Below are positions 34,645 through 44,550 of a stretch of 64,000 nucleotides of DNA, piece by piece. The notes below the pieces were generated by a model. That model had not been told where the DNA came from and did no database searches. It was given only the letters and a program-made list of their open reading frames with translations. The position numbers and the translations under genes are program-made. Source of the DNA: UBA12191 sp964422295 (GTDB lineage: Bacteria; Planctomycetota; UBA8108; UBA1146); contig CAYRAM010000007.1 of assembly GCA_964422295.1 (NCBI GenBank), positions 1-64,000 on the forward strand, written 5' to 3'. The stretch's first letter is position 1. Every line of letters begins with the position of its first letter.

Positions 34645-36087
34645 TCACCGCTGGTAGCGCTTGAAAATGATTCCTGTGGGAACACCGGATCCAAATTCCA
34701 GAGTATCCACTCGCTTGCTTTCATCCCGGTGGATTCGTAACCGAAGCCAAGAGGGTTTGCCAACCAGTCGGTCATCTTTCGTCAACTGGAGGGGATAGGT
34801 TTCTGGTCCCCAATCGACCATGAGCAATTTTCCATCCCTGTTTTCCAGATTCCAGGTGACCTGTAGTTCTTCGGAGTGATACAGACCACTGAAATCGTCA
34901 GGTTTCCACTCGGAGAGAAACTCAGGATCTTTCTCCTCTTCCCAATCCCTGCCACGCCAGTTCCTGCGATCCTGTTGCGGGGCATCCTTGAAGAGATCAT
35001 GAGCGATGACCTCGCTGACCTGGCGAATCACTCTTTGGGGATTGAAGTTGCTGCGATTGGCGAAGCAGAGGAAGACCCAGCCTTCTTCGGGCAGCATCCA
35101 CATCTGGGACCGGTAACCGACCCATGCGCCGCCGTGGGAAAGGGTTCGGTATGAGCGGTAGGAGGATTCGTCGATCCCGAAGCGGTAGTCGAGCTCTTCG
35201 CCATCATTGAGGCTGAACTTGCTGAGCATTCGCTTCAGCAATCCCGGTTTCCAGGAATCATCCAGGAGTGCTTGGGTCCAAATGCCGAAGTCATGCACCG
35301 TGGTGTACAAGCCGCCGTCCCCGACCTGATCGAGACCGGTTTCATCGATGCGATACTGACCCTGTCCTGCCGGTGAGTAGCCATTGGCCCGCTTCTTGAC
35401 CACTTCAGTCGATTCGTCATGGAAGTGAGTCTGGTTCATCTTCAATGGCTTGAATATCTTCTCATCGGCAAACTTGCGAAGGGATTTTCCTGAAACCCTC
35501 TCGCAGATGACGCTGCACAGAAAATAACCGGAGTTGCAGTATGAGTAGCGCTCGCCGGGAACAAAATCGAGCCCCCGTTGACGACAGATCATCTGCAGGG
35601 CTTCTTCCTTCTCCCAGTTGTCGGATTCCTCGATGTCGCACATCACCATCAGCGATGAGTATTCCCTCAGTCCACTGGTGTGGTGCAGCAGGTGGCGGAT
35701 GGTGATCTTGTGGTCGTAGTCATGAAGCTCGGGGATATATGCGTGAATGTCAGCGTCAAGATCGACGAGGCCTTCATCCTCCAACAGCAGCATGCAGGCG
35801 GCGGTGACATGTTTGGAAACTGAAGCGATGCGGAAGACTGTCCCTGTGGAGTTCGGGATCTCATGATCTAGGTTGGCCATGCCGTAGCCTTTGGCAAAAA
35901 CCAAATTTCCATTCTTGAAGGCGGCGATGGCGCACCCTGGCTGATCCGGAGTCACAATCAGTTCAAGGATTGCGTCGACCCTCTTTTCCATAGATTTTTC
36001 TGAAGGATCTGTCTTCGATTGTCCGTGACACCAGGGAGTCGCAAGGAACACAGTTGCCAATAGGATCAGGGAGCACGAAACTTTCAT
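34645..36087 (-). CDS. Secreted serine hydrolase, beta-lactamase / esterase family
   Basis: The 480-residue protein has a signal peptide (MKVSCSLILLATVFLATPW). The class C beta-lactamase-like fold is shown by SxxK in FRIASVSKHVTA, YxN in YSYCNSGYF and HGG in LSHGGAWVG. A C-terminal about 90-residue beta domain follows. Substrates in this family include peptidoglycan peptides and esters. It overlaps the AmpG-like transporter gene by four bases. Confidence 0.88.
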   Translation of the reverse strand: MKVSCSLILLATVFLATPWCHGQSKTDPSEKSMEKRVDAILELIVTPDQPGCAIAAFKNGNLVFAKGYGMANLDHEIPNSTGTVFRIASVSKHVTAACMLLLEDEGLVDLDADIHAYIPELHDYDHKITIRHLLHHTSGLREYSSLMVMCDIEESDNWEKEEALQMICRQRGLDFVPGERYSYCNSGYFLCSVICERVSGKSLRKFADEKIFKPLKMNQTHFHDESTEVVKKRANGYSPAGQGQYRIDETGLDQVGDGGLYTTVHDFGIWTQALLDDSWKPGLLKRMLSKFSLNDGEELDYRFGIDESSYRSYRTLSHGGAWVGYRSQMWMLPEEGWVFLCFANRSNFNPQRVIRQVSEVIAHDLFKDAPQQDRRNWRGRDWEEEKDPEFLSEWKPDDFSGLYHSEELQVTWNLENRDGKLLMVDWGPETYPLQLTKDDRLVGKPSWLRLRIHRDESKRVDTLEFGSGVPTGIIFKRYQR

Positions 36088-37460
36088 GATGAATCCGATT
36101 CCTTGTTTTTGAGTTCTACAATGCTCTCTGGGCGCAACAAAAAGATCACTGCCAATGGGACCAATGCGGATACGCCAGAGATCATGAAGAGTTGGACGCG
36201 TTCCATGTCTTTGATTCGGGAGATTTCATTGCCGATGAAGGTGCCGAAATTGCTGACAGCCATGTAAAGGGTGAATTGGGTGGCAGCCGCAGTGGTCCAG
36301 CTGATCTTCATGTAGAGACTGAAGAGCGCGACCGTCTGAAATGCGACAAACCCCTTGAAGACCGGCAGAATCCAAGTTGGATCTCCGGATGCGCTACTGA
36401 CCAGTGTCGAGAAGGCAATCATTGCGATCCCCATTCCCAATCCGCCTAGGGCAGCAATTTTTCTTCGACCGATGCGGTCACAGAGGAAGCCTCCGATCAG
36501 GGCTCCACACAACTCACCACCGATTCCCCAAGTTCCCAAGGCGGAACTGTAATCGAGTGAATCCCAATTGAAGACGTTAATAAAGGTATCCGATGCAAGG
36601 GGGATAAAGATCCCTGCTGAGATCGAGGTAATGATGGAAAGAACCACCGCTGCCCCGGTGGTCCATTTGGAAAGAGCTCTGGAGAGTTCAGCAAGGACAA
36701 CGATGGGCGATCTCAGGGCTTGGACCCCGGTCGATCCTGCTGTGCCCTTCGACCAGGGAAACCTCTTTTCACCTTCCCTTTCACGAACAGCCAACACACA
36801 CGCAGCAATGACCAGAATTCCTACTGCCATCACCTGCAAAGTAATGTTCAGGTTGAATTGTTCGATGAGATAGGCTCCCCCTGTGGTTCCGGCGGTGATT
36901 CCAAAAAGCTTTGAGCCCCACATGAATCCGTTGACCCTGCCACGCTCCGATTCCTCGAGAATGTCGACTGCGAGGGCATCGGTGGCGACGTCCTGCAGCG
37001 AAGTGAAAGCATTGTGAAGGAAGAAAATCCCGGCCACGAAAACCAGGGTACTGACTTCATTGCTTTGGGTTGATTCTGTGGCACCGGGTACCCAGGCAAA
37101 GATGCGAGCTGCCCATGAGGAGACTTCAATCGTTTCGCCGGGGGCGAGACTTCCCAGGTCTCCGGCACGGGCATTGGCGATCAGAGTTATTGCCATTCCC
37201 AACTGGGCAAAGACGATCCAGGGTCTGCGTAGCCCCATCGCCGGGAATCGAACTGAATCGATCAGCGGTGCCCAGATAAACTTGAAGGTCCAGGGCAGGA
37301 CCGAGAATCCGGAGATGATGGCGGCCTGTTCCCGGGTGTACCCCTGATCCAGAAAAACGGTGAGTAAAGTGTAGAGAACAAAGCCGTAGGGGAATCCCTG
37401 GGCAAAGTACAGCAGGCACAGAATCGCGGTCCGAATCCCCCGATGGGAACTCATGCTCAT
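36084..37460 (-). CDS. MFS transporter, AmpG-like
   Basis: The 458-residue protein has about 12 hydrophobic segments. Its start CLLYFAQGFPYGFVLYTLLT followed by SGFSVLPWTFKFIWAPLID closely resembles the AmpG anhydromuropeptide permease group, and DRIGRRK is the MFS inter-helix motif. It is first in an operon with a serine hydrolase and a SASA esterase, which fits uptake of a cell-wall or glycan fragment. The exact substrate is inferred. Confidence 0.85.
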   Translation of the reverse strand: MSMSSHRGIRTAILCLLYFAQGFPYGFVLYTLLTVFLDQGYTREQAAIISGFSVLPWTFKFIWAPLIDSVRFPAMGLRRPWIVFAQLGMAITLIANARAGDLGSLAPGETIEVSSWAARIFAWVPGATESTQSNEVSTLVFVAGIFFLHNAFTSLQDVATDALAVDILEESERGRVNGFMWGSKLFGITAGTTGGAYLIEQFNLNITLQVMAVGILVIAACVLAVREREGEKRFPWSKGTAGSTGVQALRSPIVVLAELSRALSKWTTGAAVVLSIITSISAGIFIPLASDTFINVFNWDSLDYSSALGTWGIGGELCGALIGGFLCDRIGRRKIAALGGLGMGIAMIAFSTLVSSASGDPTWILPVFKGFVAFQTVALFSLYMKISWTTAAATQFTLYMAVSNFGTFIGNEISRIKDMERVQLFMISGVSALVPLAVIFLLRPESIVELKNKESDSS

Positions 37461-37643
37461 GGGGCCTCCTCCGGGTGGTCAGTTGCTCTGGCAGGATAGA
37501 GGCCTGTGGGCGGAATTGCAGGGGGTATCCGCAGATCTCGGGGCATTGTTGCCGGTGATCGACCGGTTTTTTCTGTCTGCTCGTTTCTGGGAACAGGATA
37601 GAGAGGAAGAGACGTTGACCCTGACCCCGAAAGGAGCGAAATC

Positions 37644-38102
37644 ATGCCAAAGACGATCCACCGCTTGCTGCTCCTGTGCCTCTCCTGTGGCGTTTCTCTC
37701 TCTGTCTTGGCGGGATGTGCGGCCAAGAGTACCTACGTGCAGGCGATCGGTACCTGGAGTACAGAACCCGTCCTTTGCAAAACGCAAGCATCTGTCGAGG
37801 ATTCCCGATCTGTCACCGGTGCAATTTGGGATTCCTGGCAGAACAGGATCCAGCGCACCCTTCAACCTGCGATTCAGTTGACCGTCTACAGGGACGCCAG
37901 TTACCTGCTCGAAGTTGCCGGCGTGAAGTACGAGGGACAGGCTCACCTGACCTCTCTCTTCGGTGAAGGACTCGCGGTCAAAACCGCCATCGGCAGCGTT
38001 GAAGCGGAGGGCCGAATCCGCATCGTTGAAGGGCAAAAGATGGTGATCGAGTCCGACTTCCATGAACTCGGGACCGAGTTGACCTTGCATCGCATGCCTT
38101 GA
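37644..38102 (+). CDS. Small lipoprotein
   Basis: The 152-residue protein starts after AAAGGAG. It has a lipobox VLAGC at residue 25 after a long hydrophobic leader. The mature region looks like a single beta domain (IQLTVYRDASYLLEVAG, RIRIVEGQKMVIES). I do not recognise a family. It is followed by a second, unrelated lipoprotein gene. Confidence 0.75.
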   Translation: MPKTIHRLLLLCLSCGVSLSVLAGCAAKSTYVQAIGTWSTEPVLCKTQASVEDSRSVTGAIWDSWQNRIQRTLQPAIQLTVYRDASYLLEVAGVKYEGQAHLTSLFGEGLAVKTAIGSVEAEGRIRIVEGQKMVIESDFHELGTELTLHRMP

Positions 38103-38184
38103 GTCAACGCCCACTTCTCCTATGGGATCGCGATCGAGTTGCGGTATCATGACCGACCCGTTTCATGATTCCGGAGGCGCACCA

Positions 38185-38577
38185 TTGATCCGGCCCTCGC
38201 CCTTCCTCATTCCAATTTTGTTGAGTTTCATGCCGGGATGTGACCCCGTGATTCGTGGGGTTACGGAAGAGGCTCGCCCCCTCGTTTATGTCGGATCGGT
38301 GACCTTCGGAGAAGCGGTCAATAGTGAAGACCGGTTTCACGTGCCGATCACCATGGGGCCTGGACCCTGGCAAAGAAACTCGGGCCAGTTTCCCACGCGC
38401 GTAACGACCCGGATTCAGGATCGTCAGATCGACATGACGATCCACTTCAGCAGTTCCACCGAGCATGTGGAGCTGGGTCGCCGACTGGAGCTCCCACAAG
38501 AACTCACTGGCGAGTACGAAGTCTTCTATCTCGACCCCAACGGCACTCGCCACAGTGTGGGGAAGTTGTCCTTTTAG
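38185..38577 (+). CDS. Small lipoprotein
   Basis: The 130-residue protein starts at TTG 38185, chosen because GGAGG lies seven bases upstream and the start gives a lipoprotein leader ending FMPGC. The remainder is a beta-rich domain without recognised family (TRVTTRIQDRQIDMTIHF, GEYEVFYLDPNGT). Its stop is two bases from the convergent xylB stop. Confidence 0.65.
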   Translation: MIRPSPFLIPILLSFMPGCDPVIRGVTEEARPLVYVGSVTFGEAVNSEDRFHVPITMGPGPWQRNSGQFPTRVTTRIQDRQIDMTIHFSSSTEHVELGRRLELPQELTGEYEVFYLDPNGTRHSVGKLSF

Positions 38578-38579
38578 AA

Positions 38580-39995
38580 TTAGCCACTGACCGAATTTGG
38601 AGTGATGGAATCCTCGGAGACCGGCACCCACCGATTCGTTATTTCGTGACAGGAGTTTTCCTGGGAGTTTTCTCCATTGCACAGCCAATAAGCCTGCAAT
38701 GCCGCACCCAGTGCTGCGGATTCCGGTTCTTGAGGCAGGGTGATGGGGACCTGTAGTGTGTCGGCGATCATTTGTCGCCAGAGTGGGTTTTTGGATCCGC
38801 CGCCGACCAGGCGCAGGGCGTCGACCTCGACGCCGAGGCGTTTCATGCGTGCGACTCCCGAACACAGGTTGGCGGTGATCCCTTCGAGGGCAGCCCGGAA
38901 GATCACCCCAGGTTGAAGACCGCCCGGGCGGATGCCGGTGATGGTGCCGGTGGCGTGGGGGAGATCAGGAACCCTTTCTCCATGCAGAAATGGTACAAAC
39001 TCGACTCCGCCACAGCCGGGCTCGACCGCGGCGGCGAGGTCGGTCAGCCGCTGAAGGGCGTCCGGATCATCGGGGAAGTAGGCCTGTCGAATCTCTTCGG
39101 TGACGTTGGTGCAGTTCATGATGCAGAGGAGCGGCAGCCAGCCGCCGTCACTGGAACAGAACGGAGCGATCAGTCCTTCCGGATCGATCACCGGCTGATC
39201 GGTACGGGTGAAGACGGTGCCGCTGGTTCCCAGGCTCATGACGACCACTCCTGAGCGGGTCGCACCGGAACCGATGGCGCTCATCATGTTGTCGCCGCCA
39301 CCGGGGGCGACCGGGATGCCTGCGGGCAATCCGAGGGCTTTCGCTGCGGTCTCACTCAGGTGACCCGCGACTTCTCCTGTTTCGAGCAGCCTTGGAACCT
39401 TGCCCGCCAAATTTTCATCAACCGCGGTCATCGCCTCCTCGTCAAACTGACGTTCTTTCATATCGAACCAGCCTGTCCCTGAGGCATCGCCAGCCTCCAT
39501 CGTCATCGATCCGGTGAGGCGATAGTTGATGAAATCATGGGGGAGGAGGACGTGGGCGGTGCGTTGCCAATTTTCCGCTTCATGTTGGGCGAGCCAGGCG
39601 ACCTTGCTGGCGGTGAACCCGACGGGGATCGATCGGCCCAGTTTCTGGGTCAACTGCTGGGCCTCGTCTGCCGTGGAAGTATCACACCACAGCTTTGCCG
39701 GGCGCACGACGGCTCCTGAATCGTCGAGAAAGACGGAGCCGTGCTGCTGGCCACTGACTCCCACCCCGGCGATCTTTTGAAGATCGATCTGCGTCGACAG
39801 CTCACCGACGACGTTGATCACCGCCTTCCACCAGTCATCGGGGTGCTGTTCCGCCGCACCTGAGGGCAGGCCCGGCAGCAGATCGAGAGGCTGCCCGGCG
39901 CGGGCGATGACCCCCTCTTCATGCTCGGGATCAAAGACAAGCCCTTTGACGCTCTGGGTGCCGACATCCAGTCCAAGATAGTGTTTCTGGTCCAT
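38580..39995 (-). CDS. xylB: Xylulokinase
   Basis: XylB phosphorylates D-xylulose. The 471-residue FGGY kinase has LGLDVGTQSVKGLVFD, GVGVSGQQHGSVFLD, AKLWCDTSTADEA and the C-terminal GGGSKNPLWRQMIAD. QQHG is the xylulose-contacting segment of xylulokinases. It pairs functionally with xylA at 49841-51016, although the genes are 10 kb apart. Confidence 0.9.
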   Translation of the reverse strand: MDQKHYLGLDVGTQSVKGLVFDPEHEEGVIARAGQPLDLLPGLPSGAAEQHPDDWWKAVINVVGELSTQIDLQKIAGVGVSGQQHGSVFLDDSGAVVRPAKLWCDTSTADEAQQLTQKLGRSIPVGFTASKVAWLAQHEAENWQRTAHVLLPHDFINYRLTGSMTMEAGDASGTGWFDMKERQFDEEAMTAVDENLAGKVPRLLETGEVAGHLSETAAKALGLPAGIPVAPGGGDNMMSAIGSGATRSGVVVMSLGTSGTVFTRTDQPVIDPEGLIAPFCSSDGGWLPLLCIMNCTNVTEEIRQAYFPDDPDALQRLTDLAAAVEPGCGGVEFVPFLHGERVPDLPHATGTITGIRPGGLQPGVIFRAALEGITANLCSGVARMKRLGVEVDALRLVGGGSKNPLWRQMIADTLQVPITLPQEPESAALGAALQAYWLCNGENSQENSCHEITNRWVPVSEDSITPNSVSG

Positions 39996-40153
39996 GAAGC
40001 CTCCCAGACGCCAGACTAGCCCCTACCGCTTCTGGGCTCAATCCACGGAATACAGGTCCTGCGCGCCCTGTCCGAAAGCATGCTGAAATCGGATCTCATC
40101 AGTATGAGAACACTTCTCCATGGAGTGTGAATTGGCTGAAAGGTGGGTGTCCC

Positions 40154-40987
40154 ATGAAACCTGTGACCGATCGACAACGCTGCCAGAAGGTTAGTGTCGC
40201 TGGGGATAGCCCTGTTCAAACCCACCGAATCGGCATGATCGTGCCCAGTTCCAATACGACGATGGAGACGGAGATCCCTGAATTGTTGCAACGGGTGGGC
40301 ATGGGTGAGCATCGCTTCACCTTCCACGCATCCCGAATGCGCATGAAAAAGGTCAACCTGAGTGAACTGGGTCAGATGAATGCTCAAGCAGATCGCTGCG
40401 CCGAAGAGTTGTCGGATGCGGCGGTCGATGTGGCTGCCTACGCGTGCCTGGTGGCAGTCATGAGCGAAGGCCCTGAATTCGCCGACTCCATGGCAAACAA
40501 ACTGACCCGGATCCTTGAAGAAGGAGAAACGTCGGCAGAGATGATCACCAGTGCCGGAGCACTCATCGAGGGAGTCCGAAAGTTGGGAGTCCGCAAGGTG
40601 GCCCTGGTCACTCCCTACATGAAACCATTGACAAACCTGGTCATCGCCTGCCTCGAAACGGCGGGAATCGAAGTGGTCGACTCGATCTCACTGGAGATCG
40701 CTGACAATCTTGAGGTCGGGCGTCGCGACCCCGAAGCTCTGGTGGAGATCGCCCGTGATCTGGATTTGACCGAAGCAGAAGCAGTGATCGTTTCCGCATG
40801 TGTGCAGATGCCATCTTTGGCGGCGATCCCGCAGATCGAGGAGGAGACCGGTTTACCGGTTCTTTCCGCTGCCACTTCGACCCTTCGCTCCATCCTGGAA
40901 AGTCTGGAGCTTTCTCTGGATATCCCTGGTGGTGGTCGACTGTTGCAAATGAATTCGGAACCGGATGGAGAAAGGAGTGCAGCATGA
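40154..40987 (+). CDS. Asp/Glu racemase superfamily, maleate isomerase-like
   Basis: The 277-residue protein starts at ATG 40154 after AGGTGGG. It has IGMIVPSSNTTMETEIPELL and two catalytic cysteines in AYACLVAVMSEG and IVSACVQMPSL, as in maleate cis-trans isomerases and arylmalonate decarboxylase relatives. The substrate is unknown. It overlaps the YrdC-like gene by four bases. Confidence 0.85.
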   Translation: MKPVTDRQRCQKVSVAGDSPVQTHRIGMIVPSSNTTMETEIPELLQRVGMGEHRFTFHASRMRMKKVNLSELGQMNAQADRCAEELSDAAVDVAAYACLVAVMSEGPEFADSMANKLTRILEEGETSAEMITSAGALIEGVRKLGVRKVALVTPYMKPLTNLVIACLETAGIEVVDSISLEIADNLEVGRRDPEALVEIARDLDLTEAEAVIVSACVQMPSLAAIPQIEEETGLPVLSAATSTLRSILESLELSLDIPGGGRLLQMNSEPDGERSAA

Positions 40988-41685
40988 AGATGATTCATAT
41001 CGAAGATCACGGAGCGATAGAGACCATCGTTGAACAGGTTCGTCATGAAGCGGTGCTGCTGCAGTTGACGACGGTGTACGCCCTGGTCTCTGCTCCGACC
41101 CAAAGGGGTGTGGAACAGTTGAACGCCCTCAAAGATCGCCTCTCCGGAAAAAACTACGGAACGCTGATAGGGCGGGCAGATCGTTTTATCGAACAGGCGT
41201 TGCCCGGAGCATTGCCGGAGTCATTCAATTCCGCCGAGCAACTGGAAGAGATGTGCGGTGCATTCGTGAGGACCGCTTTCACCGATTCAAATTTCGACTC
41301 ACCCGTGATCCGGGCGGGCACTCATCAAGGATTGCTCCTCGAAGGGGCCCACAGGGAACTGTTTTGCCGAGTCGAAGAAGATCTGGCCAGTGACGTTGAT
41401 CGAGACCTTTGGAATGGGTGTGAAGTCAGCAGCTTGCTCGGTACCAGCGCGAATCTGAGTGGTGATCCCCTTGGATCCATCACCGACTTTGAAAGAGCCG
41501 AACAGTTCGCCAGAGACCGTGGTGTCGGTCTTTTCGTCAGATGTGAAACCAGTATCGATGAGAAGGGTTCATACCCCATCCTGGAATTTGCCGGCAACCA
41601 GGTATCGGTCCACAGAGATGGACCCGGGCTCGAGAGGCTGATTGGGAATCTGCCATCTGACATGAGACAAACGCTTGCAGCATGA
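40984..41685 (+). CDS. Divergent YrdC/Sua5-like domain protein
   Basis: The 233-residue protein starts at ATG 40984 inside the stop of the racemase gene (ATGA). It resembles the YrdC fold: LLQLTTVYALVSAPTQRGVEQLNALKDR (compare the Thr-Val-Tyr-Gly and K-R motif) and SSLLGTSANLSGDPL with the GTSAN-SG signature. YrdC/TsaC makes threonylcarbamoyl-AMP for tRNA t6A, but the P-T-D loop is altered here, so it may have another substrate. Coupling to a racemase-like enzyme points to small-molecule metabolism. Confidence 0.7.
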   Translation: MKMIHIEDHGAIETIVEQVRHEAVLLQLTTVYALVSAPTQRGVEQLNALKDRLSGKNYGTLIGRADRFIEQALPGALPESFNSAEQLEEMCGAFVRTAFTDSNFDSPVIRAGTHQGLLLEGAHRELFCRVEEDLASDVDRDLWNGCEVSSLLGTSANLSGDPLGSITDFERAEQFARDRGVGLFVRCETSIDEKGSYPILEFAGNQVSVHRDGPGLERLIGNLPSDMRQTLAA

Positions 41686-41742
41686 TCAATGGCGATACAT
41701 GTCGTCGCGATCTCAGCACTTCTCACCTGGATAGGGCGATGA

Positions 41743-44391
41743 TCACTCTTTGCTCGTGGCTGGCTTCATCGGAATCGCCATCGGTTTGATATTGTCGGCA
41801 CTGTTGGACACGAGTTTCCAAATCGGGCGAATGCCATGATAGTCCGTCTTGGTATCTCTCATGTCTGATCTGCGTTTTGCTGAGCGTGCAGAACTGGGGC
41901 CATGGACAAAACTTCCACCTCGAGAAATAGTCATCCCGCCGATGAGATTGACCGGGTCTTTCACAGGGCTTTTGGAGTAATACCCCCAGTCCCGTCTATC
42001 CAGGCAACGTTCCAGCAGATTTCCATGGACATCGTGGAGACCGAAGCGGTTGGCAGGGAAATGACCCACCGGTGATGGATAGGTGAATCCATCCCGATAT
42101 TCCGGGGCTTCTGTAGAGCCGGGCCAGGTTTGACCAGACTCTTTTGCAGTGAGATCGTTGACATTGGCCAATTTTTTATCGACGAACTCTTCCAGGGTGT
42201 CGGCACCATCCCAAGGGCCAGAAGAGCCTGCTCTGGCACTGTATTCCCACTGAGCCTCAGAAGGGAAATCCATGCTGAACTGCAAAAGTATCTTGCGGCC
42301 CCGATTCCAATCGACTGAATCGACAGGGTAGTGGTGCCTGTCTTGCTCTTTCCGATGACGGGACGGCTCCACTCCGGTCAGTCGATACCACTGACCTTGG
42401 GTGAGTTCAAATTTTGAAATGAAGAAGGGGGACAGTTCCACTTCGTGCACCGGGGATTCCCCTCCCATGCGCATGGTGGACTCGTAATTTGGTTGGTTTG
42501 GATCCTTGCCCTGGGATCCCATCCAGAATTTCCCCCCTGGGATCAGGATAAACACGATGCCGCAATCAGGACTTGCAACGATGTGTCCCTGTTGACTCCT
42601 CTGTGGTTCAGATCCAGAAGCGATGTGCCAAAACTCCCATAAACCGGATTCTGGATCCTTTCCCAAGGGGACTAAGCCAGGTTGAATCAGATTCAGATCA
42701 GAATGAGTGGAGTTCAGTTGTGGCAGTACTGCTTCCCAGCGTTTTCGCAGAGATCCATTGAGCGCATACTGATCCCGAATGAACTTTGCAAATTCCAATC
42801 TCTTTTTCACGGTCCAGCCGTGACCCGGGGAGACTCGATTTGCAGGGAGATAGTTTCGCTTTAATTCTTCCAGTCGCTCAACCAATAATCCCACCTGTCG
42901 ATTCCACCAGCGGTTTTCAGGGAGGTTTTCCGGGAAGGTCCAAGTGCTGTTCAAGTCGATCTTGGACTGGATCTGTTGAATCGCTTGTTGAGTTTTCTTC
43001 CTTTGAGCATCGTTTCCTTCTGCGGAGTTCAGTTCTTCAAGTTGCTTTTTCATGTCTTCAAGCTGGATAAACAGATCTATGAATGAGTCTGAAGAGTGTT
43101 GAGCCCCTAGATCTTGCAGTGGAATCGATTTCTCCAAAGCGGTATCACGGATTGATTGAAGAGTCTGCCGATGTTCCGGGAGTTCGGCAATCAGAACCTC
43201 TGCATCCTCGATCCAGCGCTCATATTGAGGAATCAAATGGGGCTGTGCAGGCCACAACAGATCCAGTTCTGCTATCAGATCATCGTGATCCTGGAGTGCC
43301 GAGAGGCGCAAGACTTCTTCAGTCTTGGTTTGTGCGTTATGCCTTTCGAAGAGTGCCCAACCGATCCCTATGCTCAGTGAGAAAATGACCATCGAAACGA
43401 TCGACACCAGTAATTTGTTTCGTTGGAAAAACTTTTGCGACAGATAAAGTGCGCCCGGTGGACAAGCCAGAACCGCCTCATCCCCCTTGCGATATCTTTG
43501 CAGATCTGACTGAAATTCACGCACAGTGGAATACCTGCGGGCTGGGTCGGATTCGATCGCCTTGAGGATGATCCAATCCAATTCCGTCAGCGCTTTTGCC
43601 ATCGGTAGATCAGAAGCGGCCATATCTGATTGAATCTGAATCTGGCTCGGTCTCCGTGGCATCTCCTCTTCAAGAATGCGGATAATTTCCGTCTCCACCT
43701 GCTCGCTGAGTCCTTCGTGGGGAAGGCGACCGCTGACCATTTGGTACAGCATCACACCCATCGAGTAGATATCACTGCGGATGTCGACGTCCGATCCTTG
43801 GCTCTTTGCCTGCTCCGGGCTCATGTAGTTCCAGGTGCCGAGGGTGTAATGCTGACCGGTGATGAGAGTGCGGTCGGTCAGCGGATCGTGCAGCGCTTTG
43901 GCGAGTCCAAAATCGATGATTTTGACGACCAATCCTTCATCGGAGGAAGTGATCATGACATTGCCCGGCTTGAGATCGCGGTGGATCACCCCTCTCTCAT
44001 GGGCATGGCTGATTCCCTGACAGAGTTGTTCGAAAATGTCGAGACGAGTCTCGAAATTCGGATTCTCCTCTTTGAGCCATTGGTCGAGGGTTTGCCCCTC
44101 GATGAACTCCATGGCGAAGTAGGGCTGTTCCTTCTCGGTGATGCCGGAATCGATGACGCGGCAGATGGTTGGGTGATTCATTTTGGCGAGGGCATTCATC
44201 TCGGCATCGAAGCGGGCGAGGATTTCGCGTGTACCCATGCCGAGACGGATGACCTTGATGGCAACGGTGCGTTTAAGACCTTCAATCTCACGGCAGCGAT
44301 AGACTTCCCCAAAGCCTCCTTCTCCGATGAGGGATTGAATGTCGTATCCCTGAATTTGCACTCCGGATGATTCCGGTCGTACTGAATGCAC
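41743..44391 (-). CDS. Membrane Ser/Thr kinase fused to SUMF1-like domain (paralog A)
   Basis: The 882-residue protein has an N-terminal Hanks-type kinase (residues about 15-300: GEGGFGEVYRCRE, VAIKVIRL, HRDLKPGNVM, DFGLAKAL), a transmembrane helix (about 330-350), a coiled-coil-rich external segment, and a C-terminal SUMF1/FGE-like fold (IPGGKFWMGSQG, EAQWEYSARAG, GLHDVHGNLLERC, RGGSFVHG). The cysteines needed for formylglycine generation are absent (SARSAKRRSDMRD), so this end is more likely a sensor. A paralog follows upstream. Confidence 0.92.
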   Translation of the reverse strand: MHSVRPESSGVQIQGYDIQSLIGEGGFGEVYRCREIEGLKRTVAIKVIRLGMGTREILARFDAEMNALAKMNHPTICRVIDSGITEKEQPYFAMEFIEGQTLDQWLKEENPNFETRLDIFEQLCQGISHAHERGVIHRDLKPGNVMITSSDEGLVVKIIDFGLAKALHDPLTDRTLITGQHYTLGTWNYMSPEQAKSQGSDVDIRSDIYSMGVMLYQMVSGRLPHEGLSEQVETEIIRILEEEMPRRPSQIQIQSDMAASDLPMAKALTELDWIILKAIESDPARRYSTVREFQSDLQRYRKGDEAVLACPPGALYLSQKFFQRNKLLVSIVSMVIFSLSIGIGWALFERHNAQTKTEEVLRLSALQDHDDLIAELDLLWPAQPHLIPQYERWIEDAEVLIAELPEHRQTLQSIRDTALEKSIPLQDLGAQHSSDSFIDLFIQLEDMKKQLEELNSAEGNDAQRKKTQQAIQQIQSKIDLNSTWTFPENLPENRWWNRQVGLLVERLEELKRNYLPANRVSPGHGWTVKKRLEFAKFIRDQYALNGSLRKRWEAVLPQLNSTHSDLNLIQPGLVPLGKDPESGLWEFWHIASGSEPQRSQQGHIVASPDCGIVFILIPGGKFWMGSQGKDPNQPNYESTMRMGGESPVHEVELSPFFISKFELTQGQWYRLTGVEPSRHRKEQDRHHYPVDSVDWNRGRKILLQFSMDFPSEAQWEYSARAGSSGPWDGADTLEEFVDKKLANVNDLTAKESGQTWPGSTEAPEYRDGFTYPSPVGHFPANRFGLHDVHGNLLERCLDRRDWGYYSKSPVKDPVNLIGGMTISRGGSFVHGPSSARSAKRRSDMRDTKTDYHGIRPIWKLVSNSADNIKPMAIPMKPATSKE

Positions 44392-44550
44392 GGAAAACTC
44401 TTTCGAAGAAAGGAGAATGGCCGTTCTCTGGTAATCCTGAGTCAGTATTGCTGTAAAAGATTCTATCCGAATACGGAGTTGATTGCGTTCTTTGAAATGC
44501 CGATCTTTCTTGTTGTTTCCAGCACCAAATTCATCTGGATGTGGAAACGG

